In this document: positions 1-8,172 of the stretch, one piece after another | Numbering within the stretch: the first letter of the stretch is position 1 | How the letters are laid out: the number at the start of each line of letters is the position of its first letter | DNA from: Elusimicrobiota bacterium | GTDB taxonomy: Bacteria; Elusimicrobiota; Elusimicrobia; UBA1565; UBA9628 | DNA length: 61,439 bases | Reading direction: 5' to 3' | Assembly (NCBI GenBank): GCA_023249675.1 | Contig: JAHFCE010000017.1 | Location: 1-61,439, forward strand | Translations under genes and position numbers: made by a program | The notes under the pieces: generated by a model | Seen by the model: the letters and a program-made list of their open reading frames with translations, nothing else | The model's database searches: none | Told to the model about the DNA's origin: nothing

Positions 1-1
1 C

Positions 2-82
2 AATGCCCTGGTGAAGGCCAACTTCACTTACAGCAGAAACGCGATGGAGCAGGAGGCCTACGCCGCGGAATACTCACCCTGA
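2..82 (+). CDS. C-terminal end of an unidentified protein (cut by window edge)
   Basis: Only the last 26 codons are visible, ending in TGA at 80-82. The tail is polar and ends AAEYSP. The run RNAMEQEAYAAE is reminiscent of the end of metallopeptidase-like or DUF4157-like domains, but that is too little to assign a function. It is read on the strand opposite to the next gene. Confidence 0.4.
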   Translation, partial: NALVKANFTYSRNAMEQEAYAAEYSP

Positions 83-265
83 GTCAGTATGTCGATCTCC
101 GCGAGATTCGTGACGAGGCGTTCGTCAGTCGAAAGATATCCACAAGTTTCATCTCAGCTGTTGTCAACAACAGCGGCGGCCTCTCCTGGGGATAAGTCGG
201 GCGTCTCAATGGCAAGCAAGGACTGCAGCTTGAACAAGCGCTTCAGTTGCGCGTGCCGTTAGCAC
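83..265. other. Short intergenic region without a gene
   Basis: Between two converging genes. No convincing ORF or RNA gene was found. It holds one inverted repeat at 157-174 and no clear U-tract terminator. Confidence 0.5.
157..174. repeat. Perfect inverted repeat, 8-bp arms
   Basis: Arms GCTGTTGT and ACAACAGC with a 2-base spacer. No T-run follows on either strand, so an intrinsic terminator is not supported. The minus strand reading contains TTGACA. Could be a protein site or a weak stop signal between convergent genes. Confidence 0.35.
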
Positions 266-1207
266 TTATTCCGCAGGAGTGCCCGGCTTCGGGCGTGTGA
301 AGCTCGTTGAGAAACTCTTAAAAGAGATGGGCTTCAGCCCGTGGGCCTTGCCCACCGCCTCCTCATCGACGCCCTTGCGGTCTTCCCCCGCCAGCGCCGC
401 CACGCGGCGCTTGTGAACCGGGTCGGCGAGCCAGGCGAGCCATTTCTTATCGAGATCGCCGATGCGCCGGTAGCGGTAAGTCAGCCAAAGCGCTTGTTCC
501 ACTGACTTGCCGTCGCGCAGTGCTGCGCACAGACTCTTAAACTGTAGGCGGGAGTGCTTGCGCAGGAGGAAGTGGGTCACGGCATAAGCCTGGATGTACC
601 ATTCGCCCACCGCGGCCTGATTGTCGTGGAGATCTTTGGTCGGAGTCACCGCGAAGAAGGTCTCAAGATCTGGAAATGTCTTAGGATCGAGGAGAGTCAT
701 CTGCTGGTACCAGACCGAGGTTTCGGGGCGCTCCGGCGACTCGGCTTCTTCAAGCATGGCGAGCCCCTCGTTGATCCAGGCTGGGGGTTCGCGATGCGCC
801 TCGCGCCAGTAGCTGTCGAAGAGCAGATGGGTGGCTTCGTGGGCCATGACCGCGAGCATCTTGCGGGGATCCTTCATGGTCGGCATGGCCACCGCCTTGC
901 GGTCGTAGACGGCCAGGCCGTTCGACCACTTGGGCGGTGCGAACTCGCCGGCCAGGAAGCCCTCGTGATCCGCGTAGATGTAGAGATTGATCTTTTCCTT
1001 CGTCATCCAGGGCGAGAGTAGGCCCAGGTCCATGCGCAGGCGGGAGTGGACCCGCTCGGCGCCCATTGAAAACCCAGCCGGAAGCCAGGTCGCTTGGGAG
1101 TTGATGAGGAAGTGAGGCGTCTGGGTCTGCCGCCAGTTCCAACCTTGGCCGTCGCGGGCAGCGGCCGGTCCGCAGAGCATTAAAAAGGCGGTGAGGGCGC
1201 CCAGCAT
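266..1207 (-). CDS. Exported gluzincin zinc peptidase (peptidase MA-like / DUF1570-type)
   Basis: A 313-residue protein with an N-terminal signal peptide ending near PAAARD. The zinc site is visible as HEATH near residue 122, followed about 25 residues later by WINEGLA, giving the HExxH...E arrangement of gluzincins. The family is usually secreted or periplasmic, and the substrate cannot be told. It is divergent from hpnJ, with only 59 bases between starts. A -10-like TAGACT ends 6 bases before its ATG, so its mRNA may be leaderless. Family assignment rests on the metal motif and the fold-like spacing. Confidence 0.7.
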   Translation of the reverse strand: MLGALTAFLMLCGPAAARDGQGWNWRQTQTPHFLINSQATWLPAGFSMGAERVHSRLRMDLGLLSPWMTKEKINLYIYADHEGFLAGEFAPPKWSNGLAVYDRKAVAMPTMKDPRKMLAVMAHEATHLLFDSYWREAHREPPAWINEGLAMLEEAESPERPETSVWYQQMTLLDPKTFPDLETFFAVTPTKDLHDNQAAVGEWYIQAYAVTHFLLRKHSRLQFKSLCAALRDGKSVEQALWLTYRYRRIGDLDKKWLAWLADPVHKRRVAALAGEDRKGVDEEAVGKAHGLKPISFKSFSTSFTRPKPGTPAE

Positions 1208-1213
1208 GTCCTC

Positions 1214-1219
1214 AGTCTA
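1214..1219 (-). promoter_or_regulatory. -10 element of the zinc peptidase gene
   Basis: TAGACT on the minus strand, ending 6 bases before the ATG at 1207. No good -35 at 17-18 bp. Predicts a transcript starting at or next to the start codon. Confidence 0.45.
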
Positions 1220-1232
1220 ACAGATGAAAGGA

Positions 1233-1261
1233 TTGCCCGCCAGGCGGGATTTTGGTAAAAT
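1233..1261 (+). promoter_or_regulatory. Promoter of the hpnJ-hpnI-hpnL operon
   Basis: TTGCCC (1233-1238), 17-bp spacer, then TAAAAT (1256-1261) preceded by an extended TGG. The -10 ends 5 bases before the ATG at 1267. No Shine-Dalgarno sequence is present. Confidence 0.55.
1236..1248. repeat. 13-bp palindrome between divergent promoters
   Basis: CCCGCC-A-GGCGGG lies between the two divergent -10 elements, inside the hpnJ promoter spacer. Its position suits an operator, but a chance GC palindrome is possible. Confidence 0.35.
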
Positions 1262-1266
1262 GAGCA

Positions 1267-2751
1267 ATGTTCAGCATGAGAACTCTCTTCCTCAACCCAC
1301 CTTCTTTCGAAGGATTCGACGGCGGCGCGGGGGCCCGCTATCAGGCTCGTCGCGAGATCAAGTCTTTTTGGTACCCGACCTGGCTGGCCCAGCCTGCGGC
1401 CCTCATCGCTTCCTCCAAGCTTATCGACGCTCCCGCCGACGATCTGACGCTGGAGGAGGTCCTGAGCCGCGCGCGCGGTTTTGAGCTCTGCGTCATCCAT
1501 ACCTCGACCCCCTCCTTCGACAACGACGCCAAGGTCGCCGCGGCCCTCAAGGATCAGAATCCCGACATGCTCATCGGTTTCGTCGGCGCGCATGTCGCCG
1601 TCCTGCCCGAGGAGTCGCTTAAGAATGCCCCCGTCCTCGACTTTGTCGGCCGCGAGGAGTTCGATTTCACGATCAAGGAAGTCGCCGAAGGCCGCCCGTT
1701 CGAGCAGATCGCGGGACTCTCCTACCGCAAGAACGGCCACATCCTCCACAATCCTGATCGCACGCTCATCGAGGACATGGACAAGCTGCCCTCGGTTCTC
1801 GATGTCTACAAGAGGGATCTTGTGGTTCCCAATTACTACATCGGCTATCTGAAGCACCCCTACCTCTCCCTCTATACGGGCCGCGGCTGTCCCGCGCGCT
1901 GTTCGTTCTGCCTGTGGCCCCAGACCGTGGGCGGCCACGTCTATCGGACCAAGAGCGCTCAAGCGGTCGTCGCCGAGATGGCCCGGGCCAAGGAGATGTT
2001 CCCCGAGGTCAAGGAATTCTTTTTTGATGACGACACCTTTACGGCCGACCTCACCCGGGCGGCGGAGATCGCCAAGGGCCTCGGCCGGTTGGGCATCACC
2101 TGGTCCTGCAACAGTCGGGCGAATGTCCCGTATGAATACCTCAAGGTTTTCAAAGACAATGGCTTGCGCCTTTTGCTGGTCGGCTACGAGTCCGGCAACC
2201 AGCAAATCCTCAATAACATCAAGAAGGGCGTGCGTGTCGACATCGCCCAGGAGTTCACAAAAAATTGCCGCAAGCTCGGCATCGTCATTCACGGCACGTT
2301 TATCCTGGGCCTTCCCGGCGAGACCAAAGAGACGATCGAGGAATCGATCCAGTACGCCTGCAATCTCAATGTGGACACCATCCAGGTCTCCTTGGCCGCC
2401 GCCTATCCCGGCACCGAGCTGTACCGGCAGGCGATGGCCAACAAGTGGTACGACGAGAAGACCTTGGTCCGCAACGACGGCACCCAGGCGAGTGCGATCT
2501 CCTACCCCCACCTCAACGCCGAGGCGATGGAAGCGGGCGTCAAGCGCTTCTACTCGAAATTCTACGCGCGCCCAACGCCGATCCTGCGCATGCTCGTGAG
2601 CATGGCCAAGGATCCGCTCGAACGTCGGCGCCGCCTACGCGAGGGCAAGGAGTTCCTTGATTACCTTCGCGGCCGCCAGAAACCGGCGGTTTCGCGCCTC
2701 GCCCCTGGCAAGACCAAGCATCAAGCGCCGAAGGCGCCGGTCGCGGCCTGA
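1267..2751 (+). CDS. hpnJ: Hopanoid biosynthesis B12-binding radical SAM protein HpnJ
   Basis: A 494-residue B12-binding domain plus radical SAM protein. The N-terminus (LFLNPPSFEGFDGGAG) is the typical HpnJ opening. The 4Fe-4S motif is C208-x3-C212-x2-C215 (GRGCPARCSFC). In characterised bacteria HpnJ acts after HpnI and HpnK to make the bacteriohopanetetrol cyclitol ether head group by radical rearrangement. It heads a tight operon with hpnI and hpnL. Either ATG 1267 or ATG 1276 could be the start. The promoter position slightly favours 1267 as a near-leaderless start. The C-terminal 30 residues are basic and low-complexity. Confidence 0.9.
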   Translation: MFSMRTLFLNPPSFEGFDGGAGARYQARREIKSFWYPTWLAQPAALIASSKLIDAPADDLTLEEVLSRARGFELCVIHTSTPSFDNDAKVAAALKDQNPDMLIGFVGAHVAVLPEESLKNAPVLDFVGREEFDFTIKEVAEGRPFEQIAGLSYRKNGHILHNPDRTLIEDMDKLPSVLDVYKRDLVVPNYYIGYLKHPYLSLYTGRGCPARCSFCLWPQTVGGHVYRTKSAQAVVAEMARAKEMFPEVKEFFFDDDTFTADLTRAAEIAKGLGRLGITWSCNSRANVPYEYLKVFKDNGLRLLLVGYESGNQQILNNIKKGVRVDIAQEFTKNCRKLGIVIHGTFILGLPGETKETIEESIQYACNLNVDTIQVSLAAAYPGTELYRQAMANKWYDEKTLVRNDGTQASAISYPHLNAEAMEAGVKRFYSKFYARPTPILRMLVSMAKDPLERRRRLREGKEFLDYLRGRQKPAVSRLAPGKTKHQAPKAPVAA

Positions 2752-2762
2752 TCTTGCCCGCC

Positions 2763-3923
2763 ATGGTGCTCCGGACCGCGTTCTCGGCTGTGGCGCTGGC
2801 CTCGGGGGCCTTCACTTTTGTTTTTACGCTCGCCGCGACCGTGTTCGCGCGGCGCTTCCTGCTCGCTCGTCCCCCTCGGGCCGCGGCGTTCCTGCCTCCG
2901 ATCACTCTGATCAAACCGCTCAAGGGTGAGGACCGTGACCTTGAGGAGAACCTGGCCAGCTTCTGCCGGCAGGATTATCCCCGCTTCCAGGTTCTGTTCT
3001 GCCTGGCAAGCCCTGATGATCCGGGGCTCGCCGCCGTCTCGCGCCTGAAGAAGCAGTTCCCCGAGGTCGACATCGAGGTCGTCGTCTCGAAGCAATGCAT
3101 CGGCTATAACCCGAAGGTCAACAACATGGCGAACGCGTATCCCTTCGCTCAGCACGACTTTCTGCTGATGTCCGACTCGGATATCCGTGTGGACCCGGAC
3201 TTCCTCAAGCGCATGGCAGCGCCTTTCGCAGATCCTTCCGTGGGCCTTGTCACCTCATTTTACCAGGCATCCGGCGCGCGCGGCCTCTGGGGCCTCATGG
3301 AAGCTCTGTCGATCAACGTTCATTTTCTACCCCAGGCCGCCTGCGCGGCGGGCTGCGGCATGCGCTTTGCCATGGGCGCTGCGATCATGGTCCGTCGGCA
3401 GGCCTTCGAAGTCTCTGGCGCCTTTGCAAACCTCGCCGACCACCTCGCCGATGATTTTTGGCTTGGCGAATCGGTGCGCGAGGCCGGTTGGCGTCTTGAG
3501 ATGGCCGCAGGCTGCGTGGACGCGATCCCCAGCATCGCAAGCGGTTCTGAGCATTTTAAACACCTGGTCCGTTGGGCGCGCACAATCCGCCTGTGCCAGC
3601 CCGTTGGCTTCTACACGAGCTTGATCTCCCACGGTTTCTCCCTGATGACTGTGCGCCTTCTCATCGAAGGCCCCGATGCGGCCGGCGTGGTTCTGCTCGC
3701 CGGTCTCTGGGCCGCGAAAGCCGCCGTGGCCGCAACGCTTGGCGCAGGTCTCGGCGGCCGCCAGCCGCGGCGCGCGCTCTGGCTTCTGCCACTTTCGGAG
3801 TGGTTTGCCTTTCTCGCCTGGATCGCAGCCTGCGCCTCCAACACGGTGCTTTGGCGTGGAGAGCGTTACCTCATCCACTCTCAAGGCCAGCTCGAGCCTT
3901 TCGCGGCGCCGCGTACGGCCTAG
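2763..3923 (+). CDS. hpnI: Hopanoid biosynthesis glycosyltransferase HpnI
   Basis: A family 2 glycosyltransferase of 386 residues with an N-terminal membrane segment, a GT2 core beginning ITLIKPLKG, the donor-binding DSD (SDSDIRVD near residue 140), the acceptor-region DDFWLGE and a QxxRW-like VRWARTIR, then C-terminal hydrophobic helices. Known HpnI adds N-acetylglucosamine to bacteriohopanetetrol. It follows hpnJ by 11 bases. A TTG at 2754 is an alternative start; neither start has a clear Shine-Dalgarno. HpnK, the deacetylase that normally acts between HpnI and HpnJ, is not beside it. Confidence 0.88.
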   Translation: MVLRTAFSAVALASGAFTFVFTLAATVFARRFLLARPPRAAAFLPPITLIKPLKGEDRDLEENLASFCRQDYPRFQVLFCLASPDDPGLAAVSRLKKQFPEVDIEVVVSKQCIGYNPKVNNMANAYPFAQHDFLLMSDSDIRVDPDFLKRMAAPFADPSVGLVTSFYQASGARGLWGLMEALSINVHFLPQAACAAGCGMRFAMGAAIMVRRQAFEVSGAFANLADHLADDFWLGESVREAGWRLEMAAGCVDAIPSIASGSEHFKHLVRWARTIRLCQPVGFYTSLISHGFSLMTVRLLIEGPDAAGVVLLAGLWAAKAAVAATLGAGLGGRQPRRALWLLPLSEWFAFLAWIAACASNTVLWRGERYLIHSQGQLEPFAAPRTA

Positions 3924-3926
3924 CGG

Positions 3927-4895
3927 ATGCGTGGCGCTCGGCGCTGGTTTACCTGCCTTGTTCTTGCCCTTGGCACAACGACGTTCCTCTATCTCCTCTG
4001 GTCTTTCGGGCCGAGGCGCGTATGGGAACATTTCCGCGGTTTCGGCTGGGGTTTCGCGCTCGTCCTCCCCTTCCAGATCGTCGATCACATGTGCAACGCG
4101 ACGGGCTGGCGGCTGGCATTTTCTCCGGCCGAGACGCCGAAAGTATCGTTCTGGGACCTCGTGCGCGGGCGCATCGCTGGCGATGGCGTCAATTACCTGA
4201 CTCCGAGCGGCAGCATCGCCGGTGAGTTCGTGCGGCCCGGCATGCTTCGCTCGAGTCTGCCCCACGATGCGAAGGTCACGAGTGTTGTCATCGCGAAAGC
4301 CGCGCAGGCGGTCGGCCAGGCGCTCTTCGTGCTGTTAGGCCTCATCTACCTGCTCAACGCGCGCTCCTACGCCTTCAAGACGGGTCAGGCCGGCTGGGCG
4401 GCGGCGGGGATGAGTGTTATTCTCTTTGGCGTGGCGTTCGCCATCGGCCTGTTGGCCGCGCGTTCTCCGGCGTTCCTCAAAAGGCGCTTTCCCTCCGCGA
4501 TCGAGAGGACCGAGCCGGTGCGCCGTCATTTGCGCGACTATCTCGGACACCATCCCGGGCGTCTGGCAGGCTCGACTTTGTTCTTCATGCTTGGTTATTC
4601 ATGGGGTGCGGTCGAGATATGGCTGATCTGTTTCTTCCTTGGCTTTCCGATCGGGCCCGAGACCGCCCTGTGCATCGAGTTCCTCTCCAACCTCGTGGAT
4701 GCCTTCGCCTTCATGGTTCCCGCAAAGATCGGCACCCAAGAAGCGGGCAAGGCCGCCATCTTCAAGGGCCTGGGCTTGGCGGCCGAGATGGGCTTTACCG
4801 TGGGCCTGATTCGTCACGCGCGCGAGATGTTGTGGGCCGGTGCTGGCCTGAGCCTGTACGCGGTACGGCAACGCGAACTCAAGATACTCGGTTGA
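3927..4895 (+). CDS. hpnL: HpnL-type integral membrane protein (LPG synthase TM-domain family)
   Basis: A 322-residue polytopic protein with about eight hydrophobic segments. It belongs to the UPF0104/lysylphosphatidylglycerol-synthase membrane-domain superfamily, with typical motifs (TPSGSIAGEFVRPGML, PAKIGTQEAGKAAIF). Members next to hopanoid genes are named HpnL, and in Bradyrhizobium HpnL is linked to hopanoid placement in the outer membrane. The start is 3 bases after the hpnI stop, so they are translationally coupled. The HpnL name rests partly on operon context. Confidence 0.8.
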   Translation: MRGARRWFTCLVLALGTTTFLYLLWSFGPRRVWEHFRGFGWGFALVLPFQIVDHMCNATGWRLAFSPAETPKVSFWDLVRGRIAGDGVNYLTPSGSIAGEFVRPGMLRSSLPHDAKVTSVVIAKAAQAVGQALFVLLGLIYLLNARSYAFKTGQAGWAAAGMSVILFGVAFAIGLLAARSPAFLKRRFPSAIERTEPVRRHLRDYLGHHPGRLAGSTLFFMLGYSWGAVEIWLICFFLGFPIGPETALCIEFLSNLVDAFAFMVPAKIGTQEAGKAAIFKGLGLAAEMGFTVGLIRHAREMLWAGAGLSLYAVRQRELKILG

Positions 4896-4922
4896 CGAGC
4901 CCCGTCCTGATCGGGCGCCGGG

Positions 4923-5279
4923 TCACGGCGGATCGGAGGAAACGAGGTCGACCACGCACTGGCCGCCGACTGTCCGGGCGTAGATGCGCGGGACCGCGAT
5001 CGCGCTTGGGCAGGAGCAACTGCAGGTTCCGGGAACGCCCGTGCAGTTGAGGCCGCCGGGGATGTTCGAGCAGACCTTGTTGGCCTGATTCCAATAAGTG
5101 ACGGCGCGATTGAGGAGGGCCTCCGCTTCTTTGCGGTTCTCCGCGCCCTTCGTCGCGCGGTCGACCACGATATAGTTCATCAGCGCCATGCGCAGCAGGC
5201 CCGCGGCGATGAACGCCACAATGACGCCCGTGACGAGGACGTGGACAAGCACGGAGCCGCGGCGGTTTAATTTAATCAA
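4923..5279 (-). CDS. Minor pilin / PilX-like pseudopilin
   Basis: A 118-residue protein with a class-III-like N-terminus: short basic leader (MIKLNRRG), a probable cleavage after Gly, then a hydrophobic alpha-1 helix (VLVHVLVTGVIVAF). Glu5 of the mature pilin, normal in major pilins, is not seen, as in some PilX/GspK-type minor pilins. Six cysteines lie in the C-terminal half. It overlaps the preceding pilin gene by 8 bases and is the last gene of the pilus operon. Probably a tip or priming subunit (inference). Confidence 0.65.
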   Translation of the reverse strand: MIKLNRRGSVLVHVLVTGVIVAFIAAGLLRMALMNYIVVDRATKGAENRKEAEALLNRAVTYWNQANKVCSNIPGGLNCTGVPGTCSCSCPSAIAVPRIYARTVGGQCVVDLVSSDPP

Positions 5280-5910
5280 GCGTGCCGTTGAATTGCTTCT
5301 GCATGGCGATGCCGAAATCGAAGGGAGTAAATTTGACGACGGGCTGGTTCGCCGTCGCGGCCTGCTGTCCGATCACGTAACGCAGCCGCACCCCGCCGAT
5401 GCCGTTGTCGCGCCAGAAGACGTTCGCAAAGCCGGACAGCTTTTCGAGGCGAAAGCCGACGACCCCGGTCTCGGTCCACGTGCCTGTCGGCGACGCGATG
5501 CAGCCCACGGGAGCGGCCGGCGGACTGGGGCAGGCCACGCCCGGGCCCACGTTCGCGTAGCGGCGAAGCAAGAAGTTTCCAGCAGCGCTGGTGTCGACGC
5601 AGTATTGGACGACCGACACGTTCCCGGTTGCGTCAAGCTTACCCCCCTGAATGCGCGACCAGTTCTTGCAGATGACGATCGAGTCGGCGTTGTCTCCGTT
5701 ATTGATCGGGTAGGCCAGGACGTTGGCGTCTTCGATTTCCTTGGCCATCGCCGTGTAGCTCACGAGCGACCAGCCGGTCACCGTGCCCGAGCGGATTCCG
5801 TCCACCTGGCTGCGCGCCATCTGCGAGGCGATCACAGCCACTCCGACGAGGACAAAAGAGGCCAGCGACACGGCGATGACAAGCTCGATGATCGAGAAGC
5901 CCTTCTTCAT
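5272..5910 (-). CDS. Minor pilin (PilW-like) with prepilin leader
   Basis: A 212-residue protein starting MKKG|FSIIELVIAVSL, a textbook prepilin peptidase site with Glu at mature position 5 and a hydrophobic helix. The C-terminal domain is variable with four cysteines. Its size fits PilW/PilV-type minor pilins. ATG 5910 overlaps the previous stop by 4 bases. A longer in-frame extension upstream is only antisense or shadow sequence. Confidence 0.75.
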   Translation of the reverse strand: MKKGFSIIELVIAVSLASFVLVGVAVIASQMARSQVDGIRSGTVTGWSLVSYTAMAKEIEDANVLAYPINNGDNADSIVICKNWSRIQGGKLDATGNVSVVQYCVDTSAAGNFLLRRYANVGPGVACPSPPAAPVGCIASPTGTWTETGVVGFRLEKLSGFANVFWRDNGIGGVRLRYVIGQQAATANQPVVKFTPFDFGIAMQKQFNGTLD

Positions 5911-6425
5911 GGGTCCGTCCACGTCGTGGTGATGCTCACCGAGGGAACCGGCCTTCCGTTGACGGTGTCGGTGACGGTCACGACATAGCTGACGCGCGCG
6001 TTGTAGGGAGCCGCCTCGAAGGTCGCGGGCAGGACCCCGGTCAAGGTGTGCAGCCCGGGGGCAAAGGCGTAACAGGCCGAGCCGCCGCTCGGGCAAGCGT
6101 CCGTGATGCCGTTGCACGTCAGGCTCCAATTATTGGCGGCCCCCGCGCAAGGACCGGGGATGCCCGGGGCGCCGGTGCTCGCAGTGCCCGTCTCGCCCGT
6201 CACGTAGTTTTTAAGGAGAGAGGCGACTTGGCGCGCGCCCGCCGCCGCCTTGATCTTGCGCTCGCCCTTGCCTCCGACCGTTTTGACCGTGAGCGCCACG
6301 CTGAAAACCGAGGTGACCATGATCGAGGTCAGGAGCATGGCGACCATGACCTCGATGAGAGTATAGCCCGCGCTCCCCTGGGAGAGGGGCCGCGGCTCAA
6401 TAAGTCGGCGCGGGAGCGCTGCCAT
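5907..6425 (-). CDS. Minor pilin (PilV-like) with prepilin leader
   Basis: A 172-residue protein with a 20-residue leader and the processing site SAG|YTLIEVMVAM, Glu5 and a hydrophobic helix. Four cysteines cluster at about residues 92-117. The C-terminus is rich in beta-prone Thr/Val stretches. The start at 6425 overlaps the major pilin tail by 29 bases, and the PRRL...G leader fits the class. Same operon as the other pilins. Confidence 0.72.
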   Translation of the reverse strand: MAALPRRLIEPRPLSQGSAGYTLIEVMVAMLLTSIMVTSVFSVALTVKTVGGKGERKIKAAAGARQVASLLKNYVTGETGTASTGAPGIPGPCAGAANNWSLTCNGITDACPSGGSACYAFAPGLHTLTGVLPATFEAAPYNARVSYVVTVTDTVNGRPVPSVSITTTWTDP

Positions 6426-6918
6426 AAGCTGTGATCACTCCCGAGGTGTTCTGAGCGTAGCCCCACCCGGAGTAGGGGGCGGAGAGGGACTTGTTGCGCG
6501 CTCCCGCCCCGTAGTTGCCAGCCGGCGCGCCGCTGGTGCCGCAGAGGGCGAGCGCGTTGCCATTACACGCGTAGAACGTATAGGGCTTGGAGCCGAAGTT
6601 CTGGTCGGCGAGGTATTTGCAATAGACCAATGCGCAGGCGGCGTAAGGTCCCGCGGCCGGGCAGACGCCCGCGCCGCAGCCGGTGTTGGCGACCGTTGGA
6701 AAGGTGCCGATGGTGTAGGTGTTGGAGTGGTCGAGAGCGAACATCTTGTTGGTCGTGGCGATCATATTGACAAGTGCGACCGCGTCGTCGGCCTTGGCCG
6801 TCTGTACACTTTTCATGTAAGACGGCACGGCGAGGGCGGCCAAGATGCCGATGATCAGGACGACGACCATGAGCTCGATGAGAGTGAAGCCGCTGTCGCG
6901 GCGGCGTTGATGGATCAT
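6397..6918 (-). CDS. pilA: Type IV major pilin-like protein
   Basis: A 173-residue type IVa-like pilin. The prepilin site is RRRDSG|FTLIELMVVVLIIGILAA with Phe1 and Glu5 as in classic PilA. The globular domain has six cysteines and Gly/Ala/Tyr-rich loops. It is the first pilin after pilC and has the most canonical helix, so it is the likely main subunit. Its ATG overlaps the pilC stop (TAATG). It could also be a T2SS pseudopilin, but the cluster has PilM/N/O/P homologues. Confidence 0.82.
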   Translation of the reverse strand: MIHQRRRDSGFTLIELMVVVLIIGILAALAVPSYMKSVQTAKADDAVALVNMIATTNKMFALDHSNTYTIGTFPTVANTGCGAGVCPAAGPYAACALVYCKYLADQNFGSKPYTFYACNGNALALCGTSGAPAGNYGAGARNKSLSAPYSGWGYAQNTSGVITAYGSAPAPTY

Positions 6919-8138
6919 TATTTCCCCAAGCTCGAGAGTTTAAAGATGGGCAGGAAGACGGCCAGGACGATCACGCCGACCAAGGCGCCGATGCCCACGA
7001 CCATGATGGGCTCGATGATCGCGTTAAAGCGCCGGGTGAACTGGTCGATCTGTTCTTTATAAAACGAGGAGAGAGTGACGAGCATGTCGGGGAGCTTGCC
7101 CGATTCCTCCCCCATGAACATCATCTCGGTCACCAGAGACGGGAGCGCGCCGGTTTGCTTGAAGGACTGCGAGATGGATTTGCCGCCCGCGACATCGGCC
7201 TTGACCGACGCCAGAACGCGCTTGAAGACGATGTTGTTGGCGAAGACGCCCTCGAGCACCGAGATGGCGTTGAGGATGCTGACGCCGGATTCGATCAACG
7301 TCGAGAGCGTGGTGAGCATGCGCTCGATCATCATGTTCTTCAGAAAGTCGCCGAATAGAGGCATCCCGAAAAGCAGCGCCCATTTGGTTTCCTGCCCGGA
7401 TTCCGTCGAGGCGTAGGCCTTCCAGGCGAACCAAGCCGCGACGAGGAGCACGATCAGCCCGGGCAGGTGGTGGACGAGGAGATTGGAAACGACGATGATC
7501 GCCGCGGTCAGGGGAGGCAGCTTGACGCCGAAGCTCTTGAAGATTTCCGCGAAGACGGGGACGATCTTGACGATGAAGAAAAAGAGCACGCCGCCGGACA
7601 CCGTCATGAGCACGCCGGGATAGGCCATCGCGGTGATGATCTTCCCCTGAATCTCGTCCTGAGAGTGGATGTAGGCGCCGATCTGCTTGAGAACCTTGGG
7701 GAGTTGGCCCCCCATCTCGCCGGCCTGCACGAGCGAGACCCACATGTTGTCGAAGGCCTTTGGATGGCGCTCCAGGGCGCGGTACAGCGCCGTGCCGCTC
7801 GAGACGTCCTTGGTGACCTGGGCAAGCGCGTATTGGAGCGGCTTGGAGGTGGAATTTTCCCCGAGAAGCGACAGGGCTCGGACCAGAGGAACGCCGCCGT
7901 TTAGAAGCGTGGACAGCTGCTCGGCGAAGAAGACGAGGTCGCGAAGGGCCGGCCTGCCGCCACCCCCGCCGCCGGCCTTGCCGCCGCTTGTCGTGCTCGC
8001 TTTGTCCGCGGCAACGGAGAGGACGAAATAGCCCTTGGCCTGAAGCGAGTTGATCGCCTCGTTTTCGTTGTCGGCCTCGAGGTCACCGGAGGAGGTCTCT
8101 CCTTTGCTGTCCTGCACCGTATACTCATAACGTGCCAT
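6918..8138 (-). CDS. pilC: Type IV pilus inner-membrane platform protein PilC (GspF family)
   Basis: A 406-residue member of the GspF/PilC family with two T2SSF domains, each followed by membrane segments, and an N-terminal region (YEYTVQDSKGE...SGDLEADNENEA) typical of PilC. A Gly-rich linker lies near residue 53. It anchors the assembly ATPase and moves pilins into the fibre. It lies 34 bases downstream of the ATPase gene. Confidence 0.9.
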   Translation of the reverse strand: MARYEYTVQDSKGETSSGDLEADNENEAINSLQAKGYFVLSVAADKASTTSGGKAGGGGGGRPALRDLVFFAEQLSTLLNGGVPLVRALSLLGENSTSKPLQYALAQVTKDVSSGTALYRALERHPKAFDNMWVSLVQAGEMGGQLPKVLKQIGAYIHSQDEIQGKIITAMAYPGVLMTVSGGVLFFFIVKIVPVFAEIFKSFGVKLPPLTAAIIVVSNLLVHHLPGLIVLLVAAWFAWKAYASTESGQETKWALLFGMPLFGDFLKNMMIERMLTTLSTLIESGVSILNAISVLEGVFANNIVFKRVLASVKADVAGGKSISQSFKQTGALPSLVTEMMFMGEESGKLPDMLVTLSSFYKEQIDQFTRRFNAIIEPIMVVGIGALVGVIVLAVFLPIFKLSSLGK

Positions 8139-8172
8139 TTTCGCCTCAGTGTAACAGGTGCGACCGGCCGTG

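Noticed and set aside
1180-2511. 443-codon minus-strand ORF opposite hpnJ
   Set aside because: Antisense shadow of a GC-rich gene; its product has no family features, while hpnJ matches a known family over its length.
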